From: Moorena producens 3L
GTDB taxonomy: Bacteria; Cyanobacteriota; Cyanobacteriia; Cyanobacteriales; Coleofasciculaceae
Length of the DNA stretch: 64,000 bases
Assembly: GCF_000211815.1 (NCBI RefSeq)
Contig: NZ_GL890873.1
Coordinates: 11,349 to 75,348, forward strand
Direction: 5' to 3'
Shown here one piece after another: positions 41,206 to 50,029 of this stretch; position 1 is the first letter of the stretch; every line of letters starts with the position of its first letter. Both the position numbers and the translations under genes were made by a program. The notes below the pieces were generated by a model. The model ran no database searches and had not been told where the DNA came from. It saw nothing but the letters and a program-made list of their open reading frames with translations.

Positions 41206-44200
41206 ATGACTACTACTTCCACTGGACCCTGGCAATTCTGGATTGATCGAGGTGGTACCTTTACGGACATTGTGGCAAAACGCCCGGATGGGCAGTTGAT
41301 AATTCATAAGCTGCTTTCGGAAAATCCTGAACGGTACCAAGATGCTGGAGTACAGGGAATTCGAGAGATTTTAGATATTCCTGTTGATAGGCCGATACCA
41401 AGTGATGCCATTGAAGCGATCAAGATGGGAACGACAGTAGCCACCAATGCCTTATTGGAACGGAAAGGCGATCGCACTGTCCTAGTGATTACCAAGGGCT
41501 TCCAAGATGCCTTGCGCATTGGTTATCAAAATCGCCCCAATATCTTTGCCCGTGAAATTGTGCTCCCTGAAATGCTCTATGAACGGGTGATTGAGATAGA
41601 AGAACGGTACAGTGCCCTGGGTGAAGAGCTAATCCCCATCAATCTGCTTGAAACCCGCCAATCCTTGCAAGCTGCTTATGATGAAGGTATTCGTAGCTGC
41701 GCCATTGTCTTGATGCACGGCTATCGCTATCCCACTCATGAACAAGAGATAGCCACTATCGCATTAGAGATTGGTTTTACCCAAATATCAGTATCTCATC
41801 AAGTCACCCCTTTGATGAAATTAGTCAGTCGGGGGGATACCACAGTGGTTGATGCTTATTTATCACCGATTCTGCGTCGCTATGTAGATCAGGTAGAACA
41901 ACAGTTGCAGCTTGGCGGCTTGACCAATGAAGGTTTGGAAAATAACCTTGAAGCTACCCGGTCTGAAGGCTTACAGGGAAAAACTTCTGGACTATTGATG
42001 TTCATGCAGTCAAACGGAGGACTGGCGGACGCGCAACAGTTTCAAGGGAAGGATAGTATTTTATCAGGACCTGCTGGGGGTATTGTCGGAGCAGTACAGA
42101 CTAGTCGAATTGCTGGTTTTGAAAAGATCATTACCTTTGATATGGGTGGCACCTCTACAGATGTGGCCCATTACAACGGGGAATATGAGCGTACCTTTGA
42201 AACTAAGATTGCTGGGGTGCGGCTGCGCACGCCAATGATGGCAATTAATACAGTAGCTGCCGGTGGTGGCTCCATTGTCCAGTTTGATGGTGCCCGTTAT
42301 CGGGTAGGACCAGAGTCGGCTGGGGCAAATCCAGGTCCTGCTTCCTACGGTAAGGGGGGTCCGTTGACGGTGACCGATTGCAATGTGATGGTAGGGAAGT
42401 TGCAGCCAGGATTTTTTCCCAAGGTGTTTGGAGCGGATGGTAACTTGCCGTTGGATGCTGAGGTGGTCAGCCAGAGGTTTGAAGGATTGGTAGAAGAGAT
42501 TGGGGATAACCGCAAACCAGAGGAAGTAGCAGCAGGATTTTTAGCGATCGCAGTCGAGAAGATGGCCAATGCCATTAAACAGATTTCTCTACAACGGGGC
42601 TATGACGTTTCCGAGTATACCCTATGTTGCTTTGGGGGTGCTGGTGGCCAGCATGGGTGTTTAATTGCCGAAGCCTTAGGGATCAAGCGAGTGTTCATTC
42701 ATCCCTTTGCTGGAGTATTGTCCGCTTATGGCATGGGTTTAGCCGATATCAGGGTATTGAAAGAACAGTCAGTTGAAGCTGAGTTAGTAGAGGGGTTGGA
42801 GTTAGAGGGAATTTTGGCCAAGTTGGTGGCTCAGGGAATAGAAGAGTTGAACCACAACCATACCCAGGATCGGAATAGTAATGAGGTTGAAGTCATTCGG
42901 CGAGTCCATTTGCGCTATGAAGGCACCGATTCAGCCTTGGTTGTTGGGTTTGGTGGGATTGATCAGATCACGGAAGAGTTTGAGGGATTGCATCAACAGC
43001 GCTATGGATTTATCGTGCCAGGGAAAAAGTTGATGGTCGAAGCGGTGTCGGTAGAGTTAGTTCAGCGGATGGCTATCCCAACAGAACCCATACGGTCTCG
43101 TCAGAGTGGGGAAATGTGTGCTCCCGTTGCCACAGTGCAGATGTATACGGCTAATCGGTGGTGGGATACCCCTGTGTTTAGGCGAGAGGATTGGCAGCCA
43201 GGGGATTCGGTGTTTGGTCCGGCATTAATTATTGAGGCAACCGGAACCAATGTGATTGAGCCTGGTTGGAAAGCAGAGGTGACTGAACGGAATCATTTGA
43301 TTTTAGTTAAATCTGGTTTGGGGGAGCAGGAAGATAACCTGGAAATGTTGACAAATAGCACTATAGATAACCTGCAAGCAAATACCGTCGAAGCTTCACC
43401 CCATCCTGACCCTGTCATGCTGGAAATCTTTAACAATCTATTCCGTTCCATAGCAGAGCAAATGGGGACAACTCTCCAAAATACCAGTTATTCAGTCAAT
43501 ATCAAGGAACGGCTAGACTTTTCCTGTGCGATTTTCGACCAACAAGGGCAATTGGTGGCCAATGCGCCCCATATTCCAGTGCATTTGGGGTCAATGAGTG
43601 AAAGTGTCCGCAGCTTGATTGATGCCCATGGTGATACTCTCAAACCTGGAGATGTCTATATTCTCAACAATCCCTATAACGGTGGCACTCATCTCCCAGA
43701 TGTCACCCTTGTTACCCCAGTTTTCCTCAACTCTTCCCTAGGGCTAAAGGAACCTTCTCCCCTCTCCCCTCTATTCTTTGTCGCTTCCCGAGGACACCAT
43801 GCTGACATCGGTGGTATCACTCCCGGTTCCATGCCTCCTAATAGTACGAGCGTGAAGGAAGAAGGGGTATTAATTGATAATTTCCTGCTGGTTGAGAATG
43901 GTAAATTCCGAGAAAATGAAATAACCCAACTTCTGTTAGGGGGTCAATACCCAGTCCGGAATCTGACTCAGAATATAGCTGATTTACAGGCACAGATTGC
44001 TGCCAATGAAAAGGGTGTCCAAGAGTTACGGCAGATGGTAGCCCACTATGGATTAGAGACAGTGCAAGCCTATATGGGTTATGTCCAAGATAATGCTGAG
44101 GAGTCGGTGCGCCGAGTGATTGATGTGCTGACAGATGGCAGTTTCAGCTATCAGTTAGATGGGGGTGCTAAGATTCAGGTCACGATTACTATTGACCGGG

Positions 44201-44976
44201 ACAACCGTAGTGCCAAAATTGATTTTACGGGTACGTCTGCTCAGTTAGATAGTAATTTTAATGCACCGTCAGCGGTATGCAAAGCAGCAGTGCTATACGT
44301 TTTCCGCACCCTAGTGGATGATGATATTCCCCTGAATGCTGGTTGTCTGAAGCCTTTGGAGGTGATTATTCCGGAAGGTTCTATGCTCAATCCCCGTTAT
44401 CCAGCAGCAGTGGTAGCGGGGAATGTGGAAACATCCCAAGCAATAACCGATGCCCTCTATGGTGCTTTAGGAGTGATGGCGGCTTCTCAGGGTACTATGA
44501 ATAATTTTACCTTTGGCAATGAGCGCTATCAATACTATGAAACTATTTGTGGAGGCTCTGGGGCAGGGGTTGATTTTGATGGAACAGATGCGGTACATAC
44601 TCACATGACCAATTCTCGCTTAACTGACCCAGAAGTGTTGGAATGGCGATTTCCAGTACTTTTGGAAAGGTTTGGGATTCGCCCTGATAGTGGCGGTAAG
44701 GGCGTTCATTGTGGGGGTAATGGCGTAATTCGCCAGATTCGTTTCCTAGAACCTATGACCGCAGGCATTCTATCTGGACGTCGAGTGGTGAAGCCTTTTG
44801 GGTTAAATGGTGGTGAAGCGGGTGCTTTGGGAAAAAATTATGTGGAACGGAAGGATGGAACCGTTGAGGAGTTGGGTAATACTGCGGTGGTGGAAATGAA
44901 TACAGGTGATGTGTTTGTGATTGAGACCCCTGGAGGTGGGGGATTTGGTTTCGATAGTGGTGATAGTGAATCCTAA
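41206..44976 (+). CDS. ATP-dependent 5-oxoprolinase (hydantoinase A/B fusion)
   Basis: A 1256-residue single-chain enzyme opening 5-oxoproline to glutamate with ATP, part of glutathione (gamma-glutamyl) recycling. The HyuA-like half (residues ~1-700) starts WQFWIDRGGTFTDIVAKRPDG and contains the phosphate-binding ITFDMGGTSTDVAHYNG. The HyuB-like half (~735-1250) starts DPVMLEIFNNLFRSIAEQMG and contains ILNNPYNGGTHLPDVTL, SRGHHADIGGITPGSMPP and the C-terminal GGGGFGFD. Domain order and length match eukaryote-type/cyanobacterial fused oxoprolinases rather than two-gene hydantoinases. Monocistronic. Substrate call is from family. Confidence 0.9.
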   Translation: MTTTSTGPWQFWIDRGGTFTDIVAKRPDGQLIIHKLLSENPERYQDAGVQGIREILDIPVDRPIPSDAIEAIKMGTTVATNALLERKGDRTVLVITKGFQDALRIGYQNRPNIFAREIVLPEMLYERVIEIEERYSALGEELIPINLLETRQSLQAAYDEGIRSCAIVLMHGYRYPTHEQEIATIALEIGFTQISVSHQVTPLMKLVSRGDTTVVDAYLSPILRRYVDQVEQQLQLGGLTNEGLENNLEATRSEGLQGKTSGLLMFMQSNGGLADAQQFQGKDSILSGPAGGIVGAVQTSRIAGFEKIITFDMGGTSTDVAHYNGEYERTFETKIAGVRLRTPMMAINTVAAGGGSIVQFDGARYRVGPESAGANPGPASYGKGGPLTVTDCNVMVGKLQPGFFPKVFGADGNLPLDAEVVSQRFEGLVEEIGDNRKPEEVAAGFLAIAVEKMANAIKQISLQRGYDVSEYTLCCFGGAGGQHGCLIAEALGIKRVFIHPFAGVLSAYGMGLADIRVLKEQSVEAELVEGLELEGILAKLVAQGIEELNHNHTQDRNSNEVEVIRRVHLRYEGTDSALVVGFGGIDQITEEFEGLHQQRYGFIVPGKKLMVEAVSVELVQRMAIPTEPIRSRQSGEMCAPVATVQMYTANRWWDTPVFRREDWQPGDSVFGPALIIEATGTNVIEPGWKAEVTERNHLILVKSGLGEQEDNLEMLTNSTIDNLQANTVEASPHPDPVMLEIFNNLFRSIAEQMGTTLQNTSYSVNIKERLDFSCAIFDQQGQLVANAPHIPVHLGSMSESVRSLIDAHGDTLKPGDVYILNNPYNGGTHLPDVTLVTPVFLNSSLGLKEPSPLSPLFFVASRGHHADIGGITPGSMPPNSTSVKEEGVLIDNFLLVENGKFRENEITQLLLGGQYPVRNLTQNIADLQAQIAANEKGVQELRQMVAHYGLETVQAYMGYVQDNAEESVRRVIDVLTDGSFSYQLDGGAKIQVTITIDRDNRSAKIDFTGTSAQLDSNFNAPSAVCKAAVLYVFRTLVDDDIPLNAGCLKPLEVIIPEGSMLNPRYPAAVVAGNVETSQAITDALYGALGVMAASQGTMNNFTFGNERYQYYETICGGSGAGVDFDGTDAVHTHMTNSRLTDPEVLEWRFPVLLERFGIRPDSGGKGVHCGGNGVIRQIRFLEPMTAGILSGRRVVKPFGLNGGEAGALGKNYVERKDGTVEELGNTAVVEMNTGDVFVIETPGGGGFGFDSGDSES

Positions 44977-45171
44977 TCGGTAGCAGGCCAATGCGATCGC
45001 ATTGGTGTTTCCTTTGGGCTAGGGCAACAGGATAAATGCTGCATAAATAAGATCAGCATTTATCCTAGGCAACGCTAACTAAGCATTAGCTTAGACCTAA
45101 GTCGATAGATTACCCATCAACATGGGTTAGCGACGATTAAAGAATCCTAAAGTATGGGCTACTTAAAAGTC

Positions 45172-45588
45172 TTAACGGTCTAGTAGGTTAATGCTTAGAC
45201 CAGTAGCAGCACCTTTAACCGCATTATCTACTACTGAGCCATTGTCAATGATTACGCCAGTGACAACACTAGCAGCAGCACCAAACCCGACATCTTGAAC
45301 TAGACTCCCAGCACTGTTACGCTGAGCTCTAGTTCTATCCCGCTTACTAGCACTGACAGCAGCACCAGCGGCAGCGCCATTGGCAGTATTACCGATCAGT
45401 GAGCCGTTGTCAGTTAATTCTCCAATTACTGCACCAGCAGCCGCACCAATACCGATATCTCTTAATAAATCATCAGCAGCTGCCGGTGCAGCGGGTAGTA
45501 GTGTTGCGCCTACAAAACCGGTTGTGATCAGTCCTGGTAGTAGAGCACCGAAAATCCCTTTCATCTTTTTGTCCTCTAAATGTAGCAA
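45172..45588 (-). CDS. Exported glycine-zipper protein
   Basis: 138 residues. A signal peptide (to about residue 38, PAAPAAAD) is followed by two similar ~45-residue glycine/alanine-rich units: LLRDIGIGAAAGAVIGELTDNGSLIGNTANGAAAG and LVQDVGFGAAASVVTGVIIDNGSVVDNAVKGAATG. These are glycine-zipper-like hairpins that can pack as paired membrane helices. They are separated by a basic stretch (SKRDRTRAQRNSAG). Envelope localisation is likely; function unknown. Confidence 0.75.
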   Translation of the reverse strand: MLHLEDKKMKGIFGALLPGLITTGFVGATLLPAAPAAADDLLRDIGIGAAAGAVIGELTDNGSLIGNTANGAAAGAAVSASKRDRTRAQRNSAGSLVQDVGFGAAASVVTGVIIDNGSVVDNAVKGAATGLSINLLDR

Positions 45589-45752
45589 TCGATCTACTGC
45601 TCTTAGGTTAGATCTGTCTCTTGAGAGATAACCTCTTCCATTAGGATTATTAGACTGACTGAATCTCCAAAAGGTTCCTAAATATATATACCGCTAAGCC
45701 CTATATAGTATTTCCAAATGAATTGGAAACAAGGCTTAGAGTTTTTGACCTT

Positions 45753-45806
45753 GTCTTGATGCAAAGCGCGAGTGGGGGAAACCCCCGCATGAACGCGCTG
45801 CATCGC
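45753..45806. repeat. Minimal GATGCAAAGCGCG element
   Basis: The shortest copy (54 bp): GTCTTGATGCAAAGCGCG at the left and GCGCTGCATCGC at the right, with GTGGGGGAAACCCCCGC between. The ends are imperfect inverted repeats, so it could fold into a single hairpin. Confidence 0.7.
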
Positions 45807-45828
45807 TACCAAAAATTCCTCTATAATT

Positions 45829-45862
45829 TCTTGCCTCTTGCCTCTTGCCTCTTGCCTCTTGC
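45829..45862. repeat. Heptameric STRR, TTGCCTC
   Basis: Just under five tandem copies of TTGCCTC lying directly against the duplicated cyclase fragment. Confidence 0.85.
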
Positions 45863-45866
45863 CTTA

Positions 45867-46001
45867 CTAGGGAATAATTGCGAACACCCTTGCTGGAAAA
45901 CCAGAACCTTTCAGGGGCTTAGGAAAGGTTACTATTGCGATCGCACCATACTCCGGCACCTGATTCAAGTTAGTCAGCAACTCGATCTGATACTTGTCTT
46001 G
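45867..46001 (-). pseudogene. Duplicated 3' fragment of the cyclase-family gene
   Basis: The ~135 bases from the stop codon inwards match the 3' end of the gene at 47914-48747 with only a couple of differences and still encode YQIELLTNLNQVPEYGAIAI... to FAIIP-stop. Similarity stops abruptly near 46001. No upstream coding part exists, so it is a fragment. It lies on the same strand and in the same relation to the GGTTCCTAAATATATATA block as the intact gene. Confidence 0.85.
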
Positions 46002-46223
46002 ACTTATAGTATAATTCTGGAGCGTTGCTGGAAAATGCCATTACCCTGAAGTCCAGTAATCAAGTTGAGCAAGAAATTAGCAAAGTCGTGATATCCTTCC
46101 GATGTTAGCCAGTTGTCTAACAGCTGTTTGGAGCAGACGGTCCGAGAAACCTCTCGCCATCCTCAAATTTTGGGCAAGGGCGTGCCGGTGAAACCTCCAG
46201 TTATGCACTTGAGATTTAACTAC

Positions 46224-46229
46224 GGAGAG
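46224..46229 (+). promoter_or_regulatory. RBS that decides the ATP-grasp start
   Basis: GGAGAG six bases before ATG 46236. Earlier in-frame starts (TTG 46113, ATG 46203) lack such a site. Confidence 0.7.
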
Positions 46230-46235
46230 AATAAA

Positions 46236-47417
46236 ATGTTTTTTGTAGACAAGCCATATGTCTCTGAATTTTTAAAAAGAACTGTCAAAGACAATGGTAT
46301 CCCTGTAGTAGGTACAGATATAGCCAAGAAGTTAGGGCTTTATAGTGGGACAAACCTAATTAGTGAAGAGCGAGCCATTGAAATGGTTCGAGAGTTAGAT
46401 AATCCGATCATATATACCACATCTGAAAATGCGATTGGTTGGATATCGAAATATTTAGCTTTTAGCAATCTTCCTCGAAAAATACAGTTATTTAAAAATA
46501 AGGTTAAATTTCGAGAACTAATCCAAACAATAGATCCAAACTTCTACTTCAAAGAGGTTCGCACCGACGATTTAAAAAAGATTCAGGTTAAGGAAATTCC
46601 ACTCCCATGTATCATCAAGCCAAAGGTTGGTTTTTTTAGCATGGGAGTTTATCAGATTTCAAGTCAGGAGCAGTGGTTTAAAACCATTGATTCAATAATT
46701 GCAGACACTGCTCCAATGAAAGATTTATACCCTAAGGAGGTATTGGACACTAGTTCATTTATAATTGAACAATATATTACTGGTGAAGAATTCGCTGTTG
46801 ATGCCTATTATAATTCAACTGGTGAGCCGGTTATTCTAAATATCCTTAAACACATATTTTCCTCAGATGCTGATGTTAGTGATCGGCTTTATATTTCTTC
46901 AAAAGCAATCATCGAAAGTAATCTTGAAGAATTTACCGATTTTTTAGATAAAATTGGTAAATTTGCTGGAGTAAAAAATTTTCCAGTACATATTGAGCTT
47001 AGACGAGACAATCAAGGTAATTTATTACCGATCGAAGTCAATCCGATGCGGTTTGGGGGTTGGTGTACTACCCCAGATATGTCTTTCTTTGCCTATGGAT
47101 TTAATCCTTACCTATACTATTACTTACAAAAAAAACCAGATTGTAATGAGATTATTAAAGGAAAAGAAGGAAAAATTTTTAGTATTGTAATCTTAGATAA
47201 CTCCACTGGTATAGATGTAGATAGTATTAACTCATTTGATTATGATCAGCTAGTTTCAAATTTTGAAAAACCAATAGAACTAAGAAAAACTGATTACAAA
47301 GAGTACCCTGTCTTTGGTTTCTTGTTCACGGAAACCAGAGAGGATAATTTTCTTGAGCTTAAAAACATCCTAAATTCAGACTTGAATGAGTTTATATCCA
47401 CCACTGTTATAACCTGA
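46236..47417 (+). CDS. ATP-grasp ligase of unknown substrate
   Basis: 393 residues from ATG 46236. The ATP-grasp fold is visible: LPCIIKPKVGFFSMGVYQI (ATP-binding lysine and loop), FIIEQYITGEEFAVDAYY, then the metal site around HIELRRDNQGNLLPIEVNPMRFGG, with the usual glutamate/asparagine. ATP-grasp ligases join a carboxylate to an amine or thiol; the substrate is unknown, with amino-acid, peptide or natural-product ligation possible. The gene is clearly more AT-rich than its neighbours and lies between two copies of the cyclase 3' end, so it probably arrived with a rearrangement. No biosynthetic partner genes are adjacent. Confidence 0.8.
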   Translation: MFFVDKPYVSEFLKRTVKDNGIPVVGTDIAKKLGLYSGTNLISEERAIEMVRELDNPIIYTTSENAIGWISKYLAFSNLPRKIQLFKNKVKFRELIQTIDPNFYFKEVRTDDLKKIQVKEIPLPCIIKPKVGFFSMGVYQISSQEQWFKTIDSIIADTAPMKDLYPKEVLDTSSFIIEQYITGEEFAVDAYYNSTGEPVILNILKHIFSSDADVSDRLYISSKAIIESNLEEFTDFLDKIGKFAGVKNFPVHIELRRDNQGNLLPIEVNPMRFGGWCTTPDMSFFAYGFNPYLYYYLQKKPDCNEIIKGKEGKIFSIVILDNSTGIDVDSINSFDYDQLVSNFEKPIELRKTDYKEYPVFGFLFTETREDNFLELKNILNSDLNEFISTTVIT

Positions 47418-47458
47418 GACCGAAGAGCCAAGAATTATCGCCCACAGTCGTTAAATTT

Positions 47459-47528
47459 AGGTGCGACCCCTGGCGAATTAAATTAGCCGTTCGCTTTCCG
47501 TTCGCCGTAGGCGACGGAAAGCGCACCT
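47459..47528. repeat. AGGTGCGACC...GCGCACCT element
   Basis: 70-bp copy whose interior has CGTTCGCTTTCCGTTCGCCG and an inverse CGACGGAAAGCG. Same ends as the 58558-58629 copy. Confidence 0.65.
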
Positions 47529-47548
47529 CCATTGATTAAGGCCTCAGA

Positions 47549-47689
47549 AGAAACCTTAGAATAAAGGCTTAGTCTGAGGCCTTAATCAATAAATTTTGAC
47601 CCTTTTCTGCATAGCCTGCCAACTAGAAAGGCGACCCTATCCTTACGGTAACTTCTAACCACTATTCTTACAGTAACTTCTAACCACGC
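47549..47689 (-). repeat. Hairpin element, rearranged copy (D)
   Basis: Read on the minus strand: GTGGTTAGAAGTTACCGTAAGG, a core in the same sense as copy C (AGTTGGCAGGCTATGC), and TCTAAGGTTTC. An extra left end (AGAAGTTACTGTAAGAATAG) abuts it at 47660-47689. Its right arm has been altered by an 18-bp inverted duplication (47531-47548 versus 47573-47590). Confidence 0.65.
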
Positions 47690-47913
47690 CGACCTTGATC
47701 CTAGGTCGCCGCTACGCGAACGGTGCTGACGTGGGGCATAAGCGCGGATGAAGCTAACTGAATCTCCAAAAGGTTCCTAAATATATATAGCGCTAAGCTC
47801 TATATACCCATTCGATTGATTTGTGATTTATTACTGCTAGAGATAATCATGAATCGATCAATGCGATCGCTAACTTAAACTGCAGCACTAAACAGCAGCA
47901 GTAAATTCCAGCA

Positions 47914-48747
47914 CTAGGGAATAATTGCGAACACCCTTGCTGGAAAACCAGAACCTTTCAGGGGCTTAGGAAACGTTACTATTGCGATCGCACCATACTC
48001 CGGCACCTGATTCAAGTTAGTCAGCAACTCAATCTGATACTTGTCTTGGCTGAGAATATAGTTTTCTAGGGAATAGTCCCCTTGGCTAGTGGCAATTCCA
48101 GGGTCAGTATCAGTTGGTTCATGACCGGAAGCAGTAATGTAGCGTTCTTCGTAAAGATATTTCAGTACTTCAGCACTCCAGCCAGGATAATGGGCAATAC
48201 CATTAGCGTCAGCATTACGCATTTTGGTCATACTTGGCCAAGCCTTAGACCAATCCGTACGCATTGCTACAAATGCCCCTTCTGGCACCAAACCATATTT
48301 CTGTTCCCAAGCTTGTACATCTTCCAGGGTAATTTGATAGTCGGGGTTGTGACTGACCTTGTCGCTGACATCGATTACCACCAGGGGTAGCACCATTTCA
48401 GTGACCGGGATTTCATCCTGAAACCGTTTACCCCTGACGAAATGAGCTGGCGGATCAACATGGGTACCCCACTGACCAGGAATATTATAGCGCTGTGCCC
48501 AAAATCCAGACCCCTTGGTGCCAATCATCTCATCGTAGTAGTAGGTTGTGGTGCGTGTTTCAGGATCAAAGCCTGGCCAGTGGGGAATCTGGGGATGAAA
48601 GGTATGGGTTAAATCCACAAACTCATGAGACTTTAGTTCTGCTAATTTATCCCAAAGACTGGGGTACTCAGCGGTTTGGGCAGTGCTCGGGTTTGCCAAA
48701 CCGACTATGACAATCATGGTTAAGACCAACAAAGCTTTACGCAACAT
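47914..48747 (-). CDS. Exported cyclase-family (kynurenine-formamidase-like) protein
   Basis: 277 residues with a signal peptide (MLRKALLVLTMIVIVGLANP, cleavage near STAQT). The core is the metal-dependent cyclase/amidohydrolase fold of PF04199: FVDLTHTFHPQIPHWPGF, then the zinc motif GQWGTHVDPPAHF, and a second histidine near ITASGHEPTDTDPG. Family members hydrolyse N-formylkynurenine, isatin or other cyclic amides; an exported form in cyanobacteria has no assigned substrate. A 3' fragment of this gene is duplicated at 45867-46001 on the other side of the ATP-grasp gene. Single gene. Confidence 0.85.
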   Translation of the reverse strand: MLRKALLVLTMIVIVGLANPSTAQTAEYPSLWDKLAELKSHEFVDLTHTFHPQIPHWPGFDPETRTTTYYYDEMIGTKGSGFWAQRYNIPGQWGTHVDPPAHFVRGKRFQDEIPVTEMVLPLVVIDVSDKVSHNPDYQITLEDVQAWEQKYGLVPEGAFVAMRTDWSKAWPSMTKMRNADANGIAHYPGWSAEVLKYLYEERYITASGHEPTDTDPGIATSQGDYSLENYILSQDKYQIELLTNLNQVPEYGAIAIVTFPKPLKGSGFPARVFAIIP

Positions 48748-48831
48748 GGCTCTTGCCTATAAAAAGTATGAAATGAAGTATCAAGGATTCAGCATAAACC
48801 ATGAAGCATTAAGGATTAAGAATGAATCAGT

Positions 48832-48928
48832 GTAAGCATTCAGCTATTAGCCATCAGCTATCAGCCATCAGCTATCAGCAGTCAGCTGACTGCTTTTCCC
48901 GTAGCGTGCGCGTAGCGCATATGCTTAC
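48832..48928. repeat. GTAAGCATTC-ended element (copy 3)
   Basis: Starts GTAAGCATTCAGC, has a run of ATCAGC-type heptamers, the motif CCCGTAGCGTGCGCG, and ends GCGCATATGCTTAC. Its right part is nearly the same as that of copy 1 at 19.9 kb. Confidence 0.6.
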
Positions 48929-49038
48929 GAATCAGTATCCATGCTTTATCCATATGTTCTACCCATACCAAAAATGCTATAGACCAGTTACTTCCTATAT
49001 TCATTACTCAGGACTGACGTACTGACGCACTTATTCAC

Positions 49039-49287
49039 TCAATTCGACGTCAAACGCTTAGAAATCTGGTTAATTAGTCCACTAACTATGGCTCCAGCCA
49101 TCAGCACGCCAATGGCGGGAGTAAATACTGGTTCCCAAAGGCTGTACCATAGTTCCAGTCCTAAGGGAATACCAACCGAACGACCAACCAATGCGATCGC
49201 AAACCAAAAAAAGCTCAATAAGACTAGAAAAACATCGAACATTAAAACTTGGTTAAGCCAACGGAGCAGTTGCTCTTTCATCTTCAA
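49039..49287 (-). CDS. Small two-helix membrane protein
   Basis: 82 residues with two hydrophobic segments (about residues 15-35 and 52-72) and a basic C-terminal tail. It is divergent from the YjbQ gene, whose promoter it shares. The coherent transmembrane pattern and good start context support a real gene; no known family assigned. Confidence 0.6.
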   Translation of the reverse strand: MKMKEQLLRWLNQVLMFDVFLVLLSFFWFAIALVGRSVGIPLGLELWYSLWEPVFTPAIGVLMAGAIVSGLINQISKRLTSN

Positions 49288-49342
49288 AATTTCTGGAATT
49301 TTAGTTTACTTGTCAACGTTATTAGTTTATTGGTGTGCAGTC

Positions 49343-49783
49343 ATGCTGGTCAAGAGTGAAATAATCGAACTTAAAACCCACGAACCTATCGCCATCTACA
49401 ATATCACCGATTACATCAGCAAATTACTAGAGGTTACTGGGGTTAAAAACGGTCATGCTTTAGTCTTTTCCAGACATACAACTACTGCGTTAGCAATTAA
49501 TGAATATGAAGAACGATTACTCGAAGATATCAAAGTCCATCTAAACAAGCTAGCCCCTAAAGATGGTAAATATCTCCATAATGACCTGCACTTAAGGATT
49601 GTACCTCCTGATGAGCCGATCAATGCCCACTCTCACCTAATGGCAATGATGCTAAACAACAGCGAATATATTCCTATTATTGATGGCAAATTAGCTTTGG
49701 GCACCTGGCAATCGGTTTTATTCGTTGAATTAGATGGACCTAGAGACAGAACTGTTTTAATTCAACTATGTGGTGAAACCTAA
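49343..49783 (+). CDS. YjbQ/UPF0047 family protein (secondary thiamine-phosphate synthase-like)
   Basis: 146 residues from ATG 49343; the open frame runs 85 codons further upstream but only across the neighbouring divergent gene. The family motifs are visible: FSRHTTTALAINEYE and INAHSHLMAMM, with the histidine-rich metal/phosphate site, and the LGTWQSVLFVELDGPRDRT block. Members have weak thiamine-phosphate synthase activity in E. coli, but the physiological role is unsettled. Compact single-domain cytosolic protein. Confidence 0.92.
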   Translation: MLVKSEIIELKTHEPIAIYNITDYISKLLEVTGVKNGHALVFSRHTTTALAINEYEERLLEDIKVHLNKLAPKDGKYLHNDLHLRIVPPDEPINAHSHLMAMMLNNSEYIPIIDGKLALGTWQSVLFVELDGPRDRTVLIQLCGET

Positions 49784-50029
49784 AAACTGTCTTACTACGA
49801 ATTGGCTGAAGCAGAACGGTTTAACTAAACCTCCTTATCCTAATTATAGATAATTATAGATAGAATGAACTGAGCAAACTCTGTTAATACATTGGTATCA
49901 AAGTTGTGTTAAACTAGATAATATTGGACTCGCTCTCACTAATAATCCTTTTCCTTCTCAGAAGGTGGAGTGTCAACATAGTTCTGTTTGAACTGATTGA
50001 AGTAAGTTGAGGGTACCAAGAGCGAAACT

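Larger units (their letters stand above)
45589..46235. other. Mosaic spacer before the ATP-grasp gene
   Basis: From left: a 50-base block (45659-45709, GGTTCCTAAATATATATA) that recurs at 47759-47806; a minimal GATGCAAAGCGCG element (45753-45806); a TTGCCTC heptamer array (45829-45862); the cyclase 3' fragment (45867-46001); and the leader of the ATP-grasp gene. Confidence 0.65.
47418..47913. other. Repeat spacer after the ATP-grasp gene
   Basis: It holds an AGGTGCGACC element (47459-47528), an 18-bp inverted repeat (47531-47590), a rearranged hairpin-family copy (47549-47689), and the 47759-47806 block shared with 45.7 kb. No gene. Confidence 0.6.

Noticed and set aside
49088..49342. N-terminal extension of the YjbQ frame
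   Set aside because: The extra 85 codons lie antisense to the small membrane protein gene; family length fits ATG 49343.
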